64,000 nucleotides of DNA, from positions 3,476,001-3,540,000 of the forward strand of contig NZ_CP157874.1 of assembly GCF_040214835.1 (NCBI RefSeq), written 5' to 3'. The position numbers and the translations under genes were made by a program. Below are positions 34,301-43,800 of the stretch, one piece after another; position 1 is the stretch's first letter, and the number at the start of each line of letters is the position of its first letter. The DNA comes from Pseudomonas asiatica. Lineage in GTDB: Bacteria > Pseudomonadota > Gammaproteobacteria > Pseudomonadales > Pseudomonadaceae. The notes under the pieces are model-generated. The model saw only the letters and a program-made list of their open reading frames with translations. It was not told where the DNA came from and searched no databases.

Positions 34301-35037
34301 CACAGGCGTCGCTCGACGCCCGCCGGCAGGCCTGTGGGCTCGGCCAGTTCTCTCCCTTTCAGTGCCGCCTCCTGCACAGCTGGCAGGGTGTTGTTTTCGC
34401 CCCCCTCCTCCTTGATGGGCTTGACCACATACGCCGGGCGCTCAGGCTGGCTGATGAACTCGCCCGGCGGATCGATCAGCACCGCGTCGTCACCTACCCA
34501 CCAGTCGATGCCAAAAGCCAGGTCCGGATCCGTACTGGCCCGCTGGGTGGCGCCATCGGTGCGGGCGAGTGCAAAACGCTGATCCGAACGGCTGACGAAG
34601 CTCGACTTGCCCGCATTCTGTTCGCCAAGGATGAGGTACCACGGCACATCGTAACGGTGCCCGCGGCCACCTTGGCTGTCGCGCAAGCGGGCCAGGCTGC
34701 TGTCGAGGGAGCGCTGCTGGGCCTGCAGATACACCAGGCACGGGTCTTCCACCTCGCGCCGCTGCCGTTGCTGTTCGCGTACGATCGAGCGGTTGCGCCG
34801 ATGCACCCACGCGCTCCATGCCAGCAATGGCAGCATCACCAGCAGCACGGTTGCCGCAATCCGCACCGGCAGGTCAACCAACGGTTGCTGCTCACGCCAA
34901 CGCCATTCAGGCCCCAACCACCATAGCCAGACCACTGCGGCAGCAACGCCGAGCAGTACCACACCAACAACTACCGGCATTGCCTGACGCTGCACCAGCG
35001 ATACACCGCGCAGCAGACTGTCCTTGTTCACTTTCAT
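31375..35037 (-). CDS. tssM: Type VI secretion membrane subunit TssM (IcmF/VasK)
   Basis: A 1220-aa inner-membrane protein. Two N-terminal membrane helices (about 20-42 and 58-78) precede a cytoplasmic NTPase-like domain with Walker A GEQNAGKS at 138-145 and PLNGVVLLVDMVNLFGRSAK. A third membrane helix near 500 (GGAVAASVCGLAMAGGWAYF) leads to the long periplasmic part that reaches TssJ. Late motifs are FEAFFGPQGQLKRFQDQYLA, LEPLAISGGLRGSVFDLDGQ and SLGYHGPWSLYRLLSRGGL. The ATG at 35037 has AAGG eight bases upstream and is preferred to the ATG at 35061. It is inverted relative to all other T6SS genes here. Confidence 0.9.
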   Translation of the reverse strand: MKVNKDSLLRGVSLVQRQAMPVVVGVVLLGVAAAVVWLWWLGPEWRWREQQPLVDLPVRIAATVLLVMLPLLAWSAWVHRRNRSIVREQQRQRREVEDPCLVYLQAQQRSLDSSLARLRDSQGGRGHRYDVPWYLILGEQNAGKSSFVSRSDQRFALARTDGATQRASTDPDLAFGIDWWVGDDAVLIDPPGEFISQPERPAYVVKPIKEEGGENNTLPAVQEAALKGRELAEPTGLPAGVERRLWRHMIGWLAQNRSRRPLNGVVLLVDMVNLFGRSAKARRDLALMLRARLTELGGELGTRLPLYVVMSKFDLLDGFEELFAALPAREREEVQGFTFTLGSVKDFDAWLQELEGAYQGFLGRLGRQLMSATVGAPGTTGKSACSLLRELSGAQEMLLNFLGDVLVSDRYSTPPLVRGLYFSSVYQRGEVRNLLADASARAFAFAAPALSTKPQGTSVVYFAQRLLQRVVYPEAGLAGDNRKVARRKGRLLKGGAVAASVCGLAMAGGWAYFYSVNRDKAEQVLEKSLAFSNTSTDAKDDLTGRSLLLPLNEIRDAVSLYGDYRSGWSVFTDMGLYQGKAIGPQVDQAYLNALAQRFLPVIAGGVAASVKQAAPGSDEQLAALRVYRMIEDRGNRRAEMVEQWMAREWQRAYPGQGQLQAALMRHLRYALAYADVELPEYRKVVAQAQQQLRKLPLAERVYIGLRQQAREQLHGELDLRNEIGPAFDIVYRPLAERDHQAAVDGNLSLPPLLTATGFRDYFDQHSQNVADLALVDQWVLGERRSLDYSDMDRQALAERLRALYSADYIDSWRRVLNQFSVAEFSDLAHALGVLEQVSGPAAPIRRLLETVRSNTLIYPQAADSEKESNADPQVRMQAMGIYRSFAGLSGMLDVRGDKPSYHDETLQAISAVHDYLKAVQDSPDRGKAALALVLSRFSETAPDPIRNLQRIATGLPEPLNRHVRQLAEQTSQVLMVMALRELEQRWDAEVYSVYQERLASRYPIDPAGPDVSLKDFEAFFGPQGQLKRFQDQYLAVFLEDNLDALYSRADEGYLVRPEVMVQLKQAEAIRNAFFDNRGELNVSFGLEPLAISGGLRGSVFDLDGQLHAFADRGKEPIGMTWPGPAGESGHSRVTLVQVAGTTVSLGYHGPWSLYRLLSRGGLNARTSTSIDLGFMIAGDTARYKVHTTGANNPFTRQLFAGFALPQRLLRDGTASEVAGR

Positions 35038-35183
35038 AGCGGCAAACCTTACCGACTGCATATCCGAATGATTTAAGGCACCTCACAGTGCACACTGGCA
35101 AAAACAGTAGCAGCATTGAAAAACACTGTTCAATGATATCAAGCAAGAAATACCAGCTAACACTTTTCTTACAGACGCCGGTG

Positions 35184-35264
35184 ACTTTCCTGAATTATGA
35201 AATAAAAAAGCACTTGCTCCAGGAAAGTTAACAACCCATCAACTTGTGGGAACTTTCCTACAAA
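35184..35264. promoter_or_regulatory. ACTTTCCT repeats in the tssM/tssF divergent region
   Basis: ACTTTCCTG (35184-35192) and CAGGAAAGT (35220-35228) are inverted, and a third copy AACTTTCCTACAAA follows at 35251-35264. They lie between the divergent tssM and tssF starts (about 290 bases, AT-rich). Similar elements stand before tssG and vgrG. Confidence 0.5.
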
Positions 35265-35330
35265 TAAGCCATGCACACTTTTCATCAACCCCGGCACATG
35301 CCACCAGATAGAGCGTCCAACGCGATAAAC

Positions 35331-37094
35331 ATGAAGTTCAAAGACTGGTTCATGCAGGAGCAGCAGACCCTACGGGAATTGGGTGACGACTTTGTCGAGG
35401 ACGACCCGCGTCTGGCGCCTGTCCTCGGTCGCACCGCCTCGGACCCGGCCAGCGAGTACCTGATGGAACACTTCGCCTTCCTGACCGCTCGCCTGGTCAT
35501 GAAGATCGAAGACCATCTGCCCGAGCTGACCCACCCGTTGCTGCAGCTGCTCTACCCCAATTTTCTGCGCCCGCTGCCGAGCATGACACTGATGCAGTTC
35601 CAGCCTGTCGACCACGCGCTGAGCGAAACCCAGGTGCTGCCCAAGGGCACCCCTGTGTTCAGCCGAGCCGTTGACGGCGTGAGCTGCGAGTTCCGCACCT
35701 GCGTGGACCTGGCTATCGCGCCGCTGGAAATTCGCAGCATCACCACGCAACCCAGTGCCGAAGCACCGGTAGTGCGCATCGACCTGGGCGCCTTGTCCGA
35801 GCAGCCGCTGCGGCAGATGAAGTGCGACCAGCTGCGGTTTCATCTGGCTGGCAGTAAACGCAATGCGCTCACCCTCTACCAGTGGCTGGCGCAGCACCTG
35901 GACAAGCTCAATCTGCATATCGGCCAGCACCGCTTTGCGCTCCCCCCCTCAGTGGCCTTCGTCGGTTTCGAGGCAAATGAAGCGCTGCTGCCCAGCCCCG
36001 GCGAGCAGATGGATGGCTACCGCATCCTGCACGAATTCTTCTGCTTCCCGGAGCGCTTTCATGGGTTTCGCATCGACGGGCTAGGCAGCTACTGGCCTGA
36101 CGAGGCCGCCGTTCATATCCAGCTGGAGTTCGGTTTCAGTGCGCCCCTCCCGCCCGACATACAGATCGACCAGACAACGATCCTGCTCAACTGCATCCCT
36201 GCCATCAACCTGTTCAGTTGTACGGCAGAGCCCATCCCGTTGAATGGCCAGGCGCTGTGTGAAACCGTGCGAATGGGGCGCCAGGGCGGCAAGAAAGGTG
36301 AAATTTTCAGCATTGATCGGGTCAGCAGCCAACGCCAGAAATCCAGCGATCACGTACAGGACTTCAAACCCTTCGAGGCCCTGGACCGCGACTTCCCGTT
36401 GGCCGAGCCGACGCCCGCCCGCTACTACAAGCTGGACATCGAGCAGGAACCCGTCAATGACAAGGTGCAACACAGGATTAGCCTGGTGCACCACAACCTT
36501 GCGCCCTACCTTGGCCTGCACGAAGAACTCAACATCGACCTTACCTGCAGCAACGGGCGCCTTGCGCAGCAGCTCAGGGTTGGCGAAGTCGATGTGACCA
36601 CCCAGGACACCCCCTCGTTCGTCACCTATCGCAACCTCACCCGCCCCACCCGCAGCTACCCGCCGATGCTGCAGAGCGGTGGCCAAGGTGAACGCCACTG
36701 GGTGCTGGTCTCCAACCTTGCGCTGAACAACCTGTCGCTGTCTTCTCCTGCAACCCTTGCCGCGGTACTGCGGGTTTACGACTTTGTCGCCGCCCATGAC
36801 CTGCAGCAGGAGCGCAATACCACCCAGCGCCTCGACGCCATCAGACAGGTGGGCAACGAGCCCTGCGATTGGCTGGTCAAGGGCGTGCCGGTTCGGGGCA
36901 TGCGCACCACCCTGCACATCGACCCTGCCGGCTTCGAATGCGAGGGTGAGGTGCAGCTGTTTGGCAACGTGCTGTCCCACTTCATGACGTTGTACGCCAA
37001 CAGCAACTCATTCCATCAACTGCAGATCATCAACACCGCCAACGCAACCCGCCAGCTATGGCCCGCCCGGACCGGGCGGCAGCCGGTGATGTGA
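35331..37094 (+). CDS. tssF: Type VI secretion baseplate subunit TssF
   Basis: A 587-aa TssF (VasA/ImpG) protein, which with TssG forms the baseplate wedge. Family marks are the opening EQQTLRELGDDFVEDDPRLA, YLMEHFAFLTARLVMKIEDH, LTHPLLQLLYPNFLRPLPSM, YRILHEFFCFPERFHGFRID, LLNCIPAINLFSCTAEPIPL and the C-terminal LFGNVLSHFMTLYANSNSFH. I chose ATG 35331 (MKFKDWFM), where conservation should begin, but ATGs at 35271 and 35298 are open alternatives. tssL follows 15 bases later. Confidence 0.87.
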   Translation: MKFKDWFMQEQQTLRELGDDFVEDDPRLAPVLGRTASDPASEYLMEHFAFLTARLVMKIEDHLPELTHPLLQLLYPNFLRPLPSMTLMQFQPVDHALSETQVLPKGTPVFSRAVDGVSCEFRTCVDLAIAPLEIRSITTQPSAEAPVVRIDLGALSEQPLRQMKCDQLRFHLAGSKRNALTLYQWLAQHLDKLNLHIGQHRFALPPSVAFVGFEANEALLPSPGEQMDGYRILHEFFCFPERFHGFRIDGLGSYWPDEAAVHIQLEFGFSAPLPPDIQIDQTTILLNCIPAINLFSCTAEPIPLNGQALCETVRMGRQGGKKGEIFSIDRVSSQRQKSSDHVQDFKPFEALDRDFPLAEPTPARYYKLDIEQEPVNDKVQHRISLVHHNLAPYLGLHEELNIDLTCSNGRLAQQLRVGEVDVTTQDTPSFVTYRNLTRPTRSYPPMLQSGGQGERHWVLVSNLALNNLSLSSPATLAAVLRVYDFVAAHDLQQERNTTQRLDAIRQVGNEPCDWLVKGVPVRGMRTTLHIDPAGFECEGEVQLFGNVLSHFMTLYANSNSFHQLQIINTANATRQLWPARTGRQPVM

Positions 37095-37109
37095 CCAGGA
37101 GGTCCCCTC

Positions 37110-37913
37110 ATGAACAACGCGCCCGAGAAAGACTTCGAGAACACCCGGGTAGACGCCCGCGCCGCTCCCCCGCTCAGCGAACTGTTCCCTCATGTCGACG
37201 CGCTGGGGTTCGACACCCGCTCGAACACCACATTCCCGCTCTTCGACATCGCCTCTCCCCTGTTCGGCCTGGTCATCCGCCTGGAAGGCACCGAACACTA
37301 TGACCACGTCGAGCAGTTGCATGCCCACGTCAAGAACATGATCCACGGCATGGTCGAGCAGGTACGCCAGCTTGAACACTGCGACGAAGGCGACCGCGTG
37401 GTGTTTTCCTACTGCTTGTGTTGCGTGGTCGATGAAGCCGTGATGACCACCTCCTGGGGGCGCGACTCGTCCTGGAAGGCCCAGTCCTTGCTCAGCGCCA
37501 TCCATCAGGAAACCTGGGGTGGCGAGAAATTCTTCAGCGTGCTCGAACGCTTGCTGGACGCCCCCGAACAGCGCTACGACCTGTTTGTGTTCCTGTTCTG
37601 GTGCCTGGCACTGGGCTACCGCGGCAAGTACGCCAACCAGACCAATGGCGATGAGCAACTGGCCGCCTGGCTCAAGCGGGTCCATGACCGGATCGTTGAA
37701 CTGCATGGCCCCGAAGCCGAATCGCAACCCCTGACCGACCCTCTGGCCAATGTCGCGCCCCGGCATTACCGCATGAACCGCCAACTGCCCTGGTGGACGC
37801 CCTGGGCCGTAATGGGCGTGTTCTGCACAGGCCTGTATTTCTACTTCGCCACCAAACTTGACGGCATTACCCAACAAGTACTGGCATCACTGCAGGCGAT
37901 GCTGCAGCCATGA
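37110..37913 (+). CDS. tssL: Type VI secretion membrane subunit TssL (DotU/IcmH family)
   Basis: A 267-aa inner-membrane protein with the DotU cytoplasmic domain and one C-terminal membrane helix (WWTPWAVMGVFCTGLYFYFA, about 228-250). Conserved parts are ASPLFGLVIRLEGTEHYDHV, CLCCVVDEAVMTTSWGRDSS, HQETWGGEKFFSVLERLLDA and LFWCLALGYRGKYANQTNGD. There is no peptidoglycan-binding (OmpA-like) extension. AGGAGG precedes ATG 37110. With TssM and TssJ it makes the membrane complex, all three encoded here. Confidence 0.88.
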   Translation: MNNAPEKDFENTRVDARAAPPLSELFPHVDALGFDTRSNTTFPLFDIASPLFGLVIRLEGTEHYDHVEQLHAHVKNMIHGMVEQVRQLEHCDEGDRVVFSYCLCCVVDEAVMTTSWGRDSSWKAQSLLSAIHQETWGGEKFFSVLERLLDAPEQRYDLFVFLFWCLALGYRGKYANQTNGDEQLAAWLKRVHDRIVELHGPEAESQPLTDPLANVAPRHYRMNRQLPWWTPWAVMGVFCTGLYFYFATKLDGITQQVLASLQAMLQP

Positions 37914-38012
37914 ACTCGACAACATAGAACTGACATGACGCAACAGTCACTGTGCCGATGGGCGCAGCAAGTAAAACGTTGCCCGAAACAAGATAGATCC
38001 TGCATTTAGCGA

Positions 38013-38036
38013 AACTTCCTACAAGTTTTTAGGAAG
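38013..38036. promoter_or_regulatory. ACTTCCT...AGGAAG dyad upstream of vgrG
   Basis: AACTTCCTACAAGTT followed by TTTAGGAAG forms nested inverted halves (ACTTCCT 38014-38020, AGGAAG 38031-38036). It resembles the elements before tssG and tssF. It lies about 120-140 bases before the vgrG start. Confidence 0.45.
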
Positions 38037-38155
38037 CAACTTTCACGACCAGGAACGGATTCCTCATTACGGTCGTGAGCACAACTAATGCCTCGCGTCC
38101 TATGACGCGTCCGGTTTCATGAACCTGCCCGATGGGACGAACCGCAGGAGTACGC

Positions 38156-40891
38156 ATGAGCAACCTGAATGATGTGCGCTTTACCTTCAGTACCCCAGCC
38201 GACGAAGCCATTCAGTTTGATGTCGTGTCATTCGAGCTGACCGAAGGCGTCAGCCAGTTGTATCGCCTGGAAGTCGAACTGGTGAGTTTCGCCGACGATG
38301 CCGACTTCGCCACCCTGCTCGACCACCCCGCGCTGCTGACCATCTGGCAGCAGGAGCAACCGGTGCGTCACGTACATGGCCTGATCAGCAGCTTCGAACA
38401 GGGCAAGACCGGCCACCGCCGCACCCGCTACCGCGCCATTGTCGAACCGCAGCTGGCCCGCGCCGGCCTGCAGTCGGACTGGCGCATCTTCCAGCACCGC
38501 CCCGTGCCGCAGTTGCTCGAAGAACTGTTCCGCGAGCGCCGATGGGGAACGCTGACCCAGTACCTGGTCAACCCGCACCAGACGCGTGAGTTCTGCGTAC
38601 AGGCCGGTGATCTGGACCTGGATTTCTTCTGGCGGCTATCGGCAGAAGAAGGCCTGATCTCGGTCTTCGAGCACAGCCAAGGCAGCCATGGCGTCATCCA
38701 GGCGGACCAGATCAGCCAGTTCGGCAGCCTGGAAGGCGACCCGGTGCTGTACGTGGCCAACCGGGGTGGCACGGCGCGCCAGCCCTGCCTGCATGACTTC
38801 CGCTATCGCGAGCAGGTACGCACCAGTATCCAGGTCCAGCGCGACTACACCTTCACCCACCCGCGCTACAACCTGGAACACACCCTGTACCCCAGGGACA
38901 TGGGCAACCAGGGCAACGAGTACGAGCGCTACGACTACCCCGGCCGCTACAAGCACGACAACGCCGGCAAGCCGTTTACCCAGACCCGCGTCAACGCCTT
39001 GTTCGGCGATGCCCGGGTGGCCCAGGTCAAAGGCGACGACGCGCGCCTGCAGCCGGGCATTGCCTTCCAGCTGGCCGGCCATGCCCGTGAGGACATGAAC
39101 ATCCTCTGGCGGCCGATGCAGATCACGCACAAGGGGCAGCAGTTCACAGCGCTGGAAGAGGATGCCGCCGAAGCTGAAGTCGGCACCTCCTACACCCTCA
39201 CCGCCACCTTGATTCCAGCCCGGGTCGAATGGCATGCCCCTGCTTGCCCCAAGCCCGTGATCGACGGCCCGCAGATGGCCAAGGTGGTCGGCCCGCCCGG
39301 CGAGGAAATCTACTGCGACGAGCACGGCCGCGTGCGCGTGCAGTTCCCCTGGGACCGCCTGGGCCAGGACGACGACAAGAGCTCGTGCTGGGTGCGGGTG
39401 ACCCAGGCCTGGGCCGGTGCCACCTGGGGCCATATGGCCATACCCCGCATTGGCCAGGAAGTGGTGGTCAGTTTCCTCGACGGCGACCCTGACCAACCGA
39501 TGATCACCGGGCGTAGCTACCACATCGTCAACCGCCCGCCGTATCGCCTGCCCGAGTTCAAGGCGTTGAGCCCGATCCGCAGCAAGGAGCACCACGGCAA
39601 GCGGCATAACGAACTACGCCTGGACGACACCACCGGGCAGATCAGCGCGGCGCTGATGAGTGACCACGACCACACCGCGCTGCACCTGGGTTACCTGACC
39701 CATCCGCGTCACTTCGGTGGCCAGCCCCGTGGGCAAGGTTTCGAGCTGCGCACCGATACCCACGGGGTGATCCGCGCAGGCGGCGGCCTGCTGCTGACCA
39801 CCGAGCTGCGCGCCCGCGCCGTCCAGCACCACACCGACCTGGCCGAAACCGCCGAACGCCTGCAGACCGCACAGCAGTACCACACCACCTTCGCCAGGGT
39901 CGCCCGCGACCACCTGGCCCAGGAAGGCGGCGATCAGGATGAGGTCGGTGAAGCGCTCAAGGCACAGCACGACGCCATCTGCGGCTACGGCGGCAACCCT
40001 GAAGCCAACCGGTTTCCGGAACTGGCCGACCCGCAGCTGGTGCTCGCCAGCCCGACCGGCATCGCGACCACCACCCCGGAATCCACTCACATCGCCAGCG
40101 GCGAACACCTGGGCCTGAGCACGGGTGGCCACACCAGCCTGGCCATCGGCAAGCGCCTGCTGATCAGTGCCAGCCGAGGGGTACGCCAGTTCGTCCAGAG
40201 CATGGGCTGGCGACTGGTTGCGGCCACCGGCGACATCGACCTGAAGGCGCTCAAGGACAACATCAACCTGCTGGCCAAGCTCAAGGTGAGCGTCACCGCC
40301 GAACGCATCACCCTCAGCGCCAAGGAAGAACTGGTCATCCAGGGGGGCGGCAGCAGTACCACCTACACCGCAGGCGGGATTGTGCATGCCACGGCGGGCA
40401 CCTACACCGGGCACGCGAACGGCTTCTTCTACAAAAGTGCACAAAGCCAGACGGCCACGTTCCCGGACGCGCCCAAAACCGACAAAGGCAACCTCGACCT
40501 TTTCCGCAACTATGCCAACAACCGCCCCTTGAAAGGCTCCGGGTACCAGGTAGAGGACGCGCTGGGCCAGGTCCTCAAAGGCACGCTGGACGAACAAGGA
40601 TTTGCGGCGGTAGCAGCTGTAAGCCCGGGCCCCACAGCCGTTGATTTCGAGAAAGACCCAGCCGACCCATGGGTAGCCGGCAGCTACTTCGGCAACCTGA
40701 GAAAGGACTTTTCAGGCCCGGCTGCAACGCTGACGCTACCTTCCGCCCTGCAGGGCACCGAAAACCTCGCGAAGCACGCGGCACAAGCGTTCAAGGCCCC
40801 GCTCGACGCCATCGCCCCCTCGGCACCTCTCCCTTCCCGGCTCGGCACTGCCAGTGCCTTGGCTACCTCACTCGTCCGGGAAGGGAATTGA
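38156..40891 (+). CDS. vgrG: Type VI secretion spike protein VgrG (TssI)
   Basis: A 911-aa VgrG. The gp27-like N-terminus (RFTFSTPADEAIQFDVVSFE; LDFFWRLSAEEGLISVFEHS) is followed by the gp5 OB-fold and needle: VVGPPGEEIYCDEHGRVRVQ, FPWDRLGQDDDKSSCWVRVT, AWAGATWGHMAIPRIGQEVV. Next come the C-terminal Vgr/DUF2345 region (GGGLLLTTELRARAVQHHTD; LAKLKVSVTAERITLSAKEE) and a further C-terminal domain at about 784-911. That last part (NNRPLKGSGYQVEDALGQVL) looks like a transthyretin-like adaptor for effector docking. AGGAG stands before ATG 38156. The Rhs gene follows four bases after the stop, the usual carrier-effector pairing. Confidence 0.9.
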   Translation: MSNLNDVRFTFSTPADEAIQFDVVSFELTEGVSQLYRLEVELVSFADDADFATLLDHPALLTIWQQEQPVRHVHGLISSFEQGKTGHRRTRYRAIVEPQLARAGLQSDWRIFQHRPVPQLLEELFRERRWGTLTQYLVNPHQTREFCVQAGDLDLDFFWRLSAEEGLISVFEHSQGSHGVIQADQISQFGSLEGDPVLYVANRGGTARQPCLHDFRYREQVRTSIQVQRDYTFTHPRYNLEHTLYPRDMGNQGNEYERYDYPGRYKHDNAGKPFTQTRVNALFGDARVAQVKGDDARLQPGIAFQLAGHAREDMNILWRPMQITHKGQQFTALEEDAAEAEVGTSYTLTATLIPARVEWHAPACPKPVIDGPQMAKVVGPPGEEIYCDEHGRVRVQFPWDRLGQDDDKSSCWVRVTQAWAGATWGHMAIPRIGQEVVVSFLDGDPDQPMITGRSYHIVNRPPYRLPEFKALSPIRSKEHHGKRHNELRLDDTTGQISAALMSDHDHTALHLGYLTHPRHFGGQPRGQGFELRTDTHGVIRAGGGLLLTTELRARAVQHHTDLAETAERLQTAQQYHTTFARVARDHLAQEGGDQDEVGEALKAQHDAICGYGGNPEANRFPELADPQLVLASPTGIATTTPESTHIASGEHLGLSTGGHTSLAIGKRLLISASRGVRQFVQSMGWRLVAATGDIDLKALKDNINLLAKLKVSVTAERITLSAKEELVIQGGGSSTTYTAGGIVHATAGTYTGHANGFFYKSAQSQTATFPDAPKTDKGNLDLFRNYANNRPLKGSGYQVEDALGQVLKGTLDEQGFAAVAAVSPGPTAVDFEKDPADPWVAGSYFGNLRKDFSGPAATLTLPSALQGTENLAKHAAQAFKAPLDAIAPSAPLPSRLGTASALATSLVREGN

Positions 40892-40895
40892 AACG

Positions 40896-43800
40896 ATGAC
40901 CCCACAAGAAAAGAAAGAAATCGAAGAACGCGAAATCGCACTGGTCCCGTTGAACAACCTGGTCGCCCAGGATATCGGCCAGGGTGAAGCCACGGTAAAC
41001 GCCTGGCTGCTGGAACTCAGCGGCAACACCATCGACCTGGCCACCGTCAAGGCCTGGGCCGGTGCAGTGCCGGTGGTGGGCAACATCGTCGCCTTGTTCG
41101 ACGCCTTGGGCGACATCATCCATCTGGCCAAGACCGGCTCGAATGACCCGCTGGACTGGGTCAGCCTGGGCATCAACCTGATCGGCGTAGTACCCGTCCC
41201 GCCGACCATGGCCGCCGCACGGATGACGTTGCGCCCGGTACTGTTCCTGGCCCGACAGCAACTGAAGAAAAACAAGGGTGACTTCGCCCAAGCCGTCATG
41301 AACATCATGGTCGGCCACCTCAGTGCCACGCTGATGGGCGAAATCGAAACCTTCGTCGAGCGCGCCGAAACCGAACTGCCTGGCATCTTGAACAATGCCG
41401 CCAACACCGGCTTCCAGACACTCAACAGCCTGGCGGATGCCATCGAGCGCATCGCCAAGGGCGAGATCGACACCACCCAGCAGCGCAAGGCGATCATCAA
41501 CAGCGCCCAGGCAATCTACGCCCCCATCGAAGAGCCGTCCCTCTGGGACCTGCTGACCCGGGCCGAAGCGGTCATCAGCGCCACCGCTGGTGCGGTTCAG
41601 TACGGCGCGACCGAGGGGTACAAAGCTGCAGCGAGCAACACTGGCTGGGTCCTGAAGCTCGTCCAGCCACACACCAATGTGCTCAGGGGCCTGGCCCAGC
41701 TGATCCGGCAGATGCTGACCGCCCTGGCCGACCCCGCCACGCAAAACAGCATTGCCTGGCTCCTCGCCCAGCTCAACGCAGGCCTGCGCAAGCGCAAACC
41801 CGCGCGCCGGGTGTCGGCCAATACCCCGGCGCACGGCTCGGGTGTGGCAAAGGACAAGGGCACCGAAAGCCGCGTGGAAGCCACCCGCAACGAGGCCCGA
41901 CCTAAAAACGACCCACGCTGCGACCTGAACGGCACCTGCCCCGGCACCAGCAAGAGCATCAGCTATGCACGCGGTACCGAAACCCTGGTGCATGTCGACT
42001 TCAACCTGCCAGGCGTGTTTCCTGTCGCCTGGGCACGCACCTACCGTTCCAGTCTGGACGCCTACGATGACAGCGAGTTCGGTGCCCGCTGGATCACGCC
42101 ATTCTCGATGCGCTTCGATGTGGTTGACGAGGGTGTGCTGTACCACGCCGACGATGGCCGCACCCACAGCTACGCCCTGCCCAAGGTTGGCAAGCCCCAT
42201 TACGACCCGGTAGAGAAGACGGTACTCATCCGGGTCGACGACAACCACCTGAGCCTGGCCCACGGCCACCAGCGCCAGGAACACTACCAGCGCGTCGGCG
42301 ATCACTTCCGCCTGGTCGGCATCATCCAGCGCGGCGGCGCGCGCATCGCGTTGCATTACGAGCACCAGCACGCCGGCAAGGCAGTGCTCTCCGACCTGGT
42401 CACCTACCAGGATGAAGACCAGCACCAGCATGTGCATACCCAGCTCGATGAGCATGGGCGCATCAAGGCACTCTGGCTGATGCAGGACGGCCGGCAAACG
42501 CGACAGCTGGCCAGCTACGACCATGATGACCAGGGCGACCTTCGCGCGGCACGCGATGAACATGGGGCGCAGTGGACCTACCAGTACCAGCACCACCTGG
42601 TCACGCGCTACACCGACCGCACCGGGCGGGGCACCAGCCTTGAATGGCAGGGCGAAGGCCCGGACGCGAAAGCCGTGCGCGAATGGGCGGATGACGGCAG
42701 TTTCGACACGCGCCTGAAATGGAACAAGCATATCCGCCTCACCACCGTCACAGATGCGCTTGGCCAGGAAACCCGCCACTACTACGACTACCTCGGCTAC
42801 ACCTACCGCATCATCTACCCGGACGGCAACGAAGAGTGGCTGTTCCGCGACGATGGCAAGAACGTCATCCAGCATGTGCATACCGACGGCAGTATCGACC
42901 GCTATGTCTACGACGAGCGCAGCAACTTGCTGCAGCACACCCGCCCCGATGGCTCCGCGGTGCACCACGCCTACGACGACCTCGACCAGCGCTTCAAGAC
43001 CCGCGACGCCGAGGGCGGCCTGTGGAAGTACGACTACGACCAGCGCGGCAACATCATCGAAACGCTCGACCCGCTGGAGAACAAGACCCAGTACACCTAC
43101 AACAGCGATAACCTGCCCATCGCCATCATCGACGCCAACGGTGGCGAGAAGAAGCTCGGTTACACCCGCGACGGCCAGCTGGCCAGCTACACCGACTGCT
43201 CGGGCAAGACCACGCTGTGGAAGTACGACGGGCTCGGGCAACTGAGCAAAGCGATCAACGCAGCGGGGGAAACCACCGAATATCACTACCAGGCCGGTCA
43301 GCTGGCCCGCCTGGTATACCCCGACAAGACCCAGGACCGCTTCGAACACGATGCCGAAGGCCGCCTGCTCAGCTATACCGACGCGTTGAACCGTCGTACC
43401 ACCTGGGCCTACAACGAGGCCGGCCTGATTCACCAACGCCACAACCCCGACGACAGCACCCTCACCTACCACTGGAACAAGCTCGGCCAGTTACTGCGGT
43501 TGCGCAACGAGAACAACAGCGAGGCCAGCTTCAAGTACGACCCGGCCGGGCGATTGATCATGGAGACCGGCTTCGACAAGCAGGTCACCGATTACCTCTA
43601 CGATCAAAGCAGCAACCAGCCCACCCGCCGCATCGATGGCGACCGCATCACCCGCTTCGAATACGACGCCATGGGCCGCCTGGTGAAAAGCCATGCCGGC
43701 CAGCGGGGTGGCAAGGAGTGGGAAAGCGAAACCTTCGCCTACGACGGCAACGGCAACCTGCTACTTGCCGAGAACAAGGCCTGCAAGCTGCAGTGGTTCT

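Noticed and set aside
40863..43472. Long open minus-strand frame (about 870 codons) opposite the Rhs gene
   Set aside because: Shadow frame; valine/alanine-rich translation without domains, while the plus strand has YD repeats and a well-placed start.
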